Shown here piece after piece: positions 6,195 to 6,558 of a DNA stretch of 6,558 nt (positions are counted from its first letter, which is position 1; every line of letters starts with the position of its first letter). The stretch spans positions 1-6,558 of the forward strand of contig JAJRPT010000157.1 of the NCBI GenBank assembly GCA_024280675.1, in the 5' to 3' direction. The notes beneath the pieces are model-generated. The model was given only the letters and a program-made list of their open reading frames with translations, was not told the DNA's origin and made no database searches. A program made the position numbers and the translations under genes. The DNA comes from Bacteroidota bacterium (lineage in GTDB: Bacteria > Bacteroidota > Ignavibacteria > Kapaibacteriales > UBA2268).

Positions 6195-6558
6195 TCACTC
6201 CTTTACAAACCGTTTATATATCTTGTCATTGATATTTGCGAAATATGTGCCATTTGCAAGTTCACTTGTTTCAATATTCACTTCATTTTGACTGCCACGA
6301 TAAGCTTGAGTGAACAAAACATTGCCAGATAAATCAATGATTTTGATAGACAAAATATTCTCTTCTGAGGCAATGTTTAAAGTTGATGTAGTTGGATTTG
6401 GATATAAACTAATTTTCACATTATAATCAGAAACAACTGAAGTGGCACTGAGGTCATACCTAAATAATTTGCGTATACTATACATCAGACTATCTTCACC
6501 CATTTCCAATATGCTTCCTTGGGCACAAACATATCCCCCATCATAAATAAATCCACTA
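6195..6558 (-). CDS. C-terminal part of a type IX secretion cargo protein (type A sorting domain); 5' end outside the window
   Basis: The frame is open from the right edge to TGA at 6195 and gives about 121 residues, so this is the 3' end of a longer gene. Internal TTG and ATG codons at 6509 and 6503 should not be taken as the start. The first residues in view (SGFIYDGGYVCAQGS) belong to an unidentified passenger domain. The last 75 or so residues form the Por secretion tail: ISLYPNPTTSTLNI, IKIIDLSGNVL, then VNIETSELANGTYFANI and the basic end KRFVKE. This Ig-like domain directs proteins through the T9SS outer-membrane translocon and is then removed or used for surface attachment. The mature protein is therefore likely secreted or cell-surface bound. 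Its activity cannot be told from this fragment. It ends 74 bp before the 51-residue ORF on the same strand. Confidence 0.88.
   Translation of the reverse strand, partial: SGFIYDGGYVCAQGSILEMGEDSLMYSIRKLFRYDLSATSVVSDYNVKISLYPNPTTSTLNIASEENILSIKIIDLSGNVLFTQAYRGSQNEVNIETSELANGTYFANINDKIYKRFVKE

Noticed and set aside
1..6558. CRISPR array, insertion sequence, phage genes or toxin-antitoxin pair.
   Set aside because: I saw no regularly spaced direct repeats, transposase or integrase motifs, or paired small toxin genes. No direct repeats flank tRNA-Lys to mark an integration site.

Overview
The window most likely comes from a Gram-negative member of the Fibrobacteres-Chlorobi-Bacteroidetes (FCB) group. 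Three signs point there: the C-terminal tail of a type IX secretion (T9SS) cargo protein at the right edge, outer-membrane beta-barrel proteins, and several promoter-like sites matching the Bacteroidota-type -7 element TAnnTTTG. Most genes lack a Shine-Dalgarno sequence, although elbB and dxs have good ones. Protein style (an OmpA-family protein with a barrel and an Ig-like segment) would suit Ignavibacteria, Kapabacteria or related deep lineages, but the phylum within FCB is a guess.

Layout. Positions 1-1106 (minus strand) hold a compact run elbB, then a DUF721/DciA-like gene, then the first 27 codons of gyrB, with 9 bp and a 1-nt overlap between them. An outer-membrane barrel gene follows on the minus strand (1231-1887). 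A 131-bp divergent intergenic region (1888-2018) carries a TAnnTTTG match on each strand. Rightwards from it run a 608-residue OmpA-family protein (2019-3845) and, 4 bp later, dxs (3850-5757). Next is tRNA-Lys(TTT) (5824-5896), preceded by a candidate promoter. The right end, on the minus strand, has a 51-codon ORF resembling the C-terminal tail of type IIG restriction-modification enzymes (5965-6120) and the 3' part of a T9SS cargo gene that runs off the window (6195-6558).

How the genes fit together. dxs makes 1-deoxy-D-xylulose 5-phosphate, the entry step of the MEP isoprenoid pathway, and appears co-transcribed with an envelope protein. ElbB is a DJ-1/PfpI-like protein historically linked to isoprenoid yield in E. 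coli, so two isoprenoid-linked genes lie about 2.7 kb apart in different transcription units. DciA and GyrB both serve chromosome replication. Overall this is mostly core genome. I did not find a clear new multi-gene system. The items most worth a second look are the free-standing restriction-enzyme tail with its own promoter-like site, the asymmetric tandem OmpA domains, and the coupling of dxs to an outer-membrane gene.
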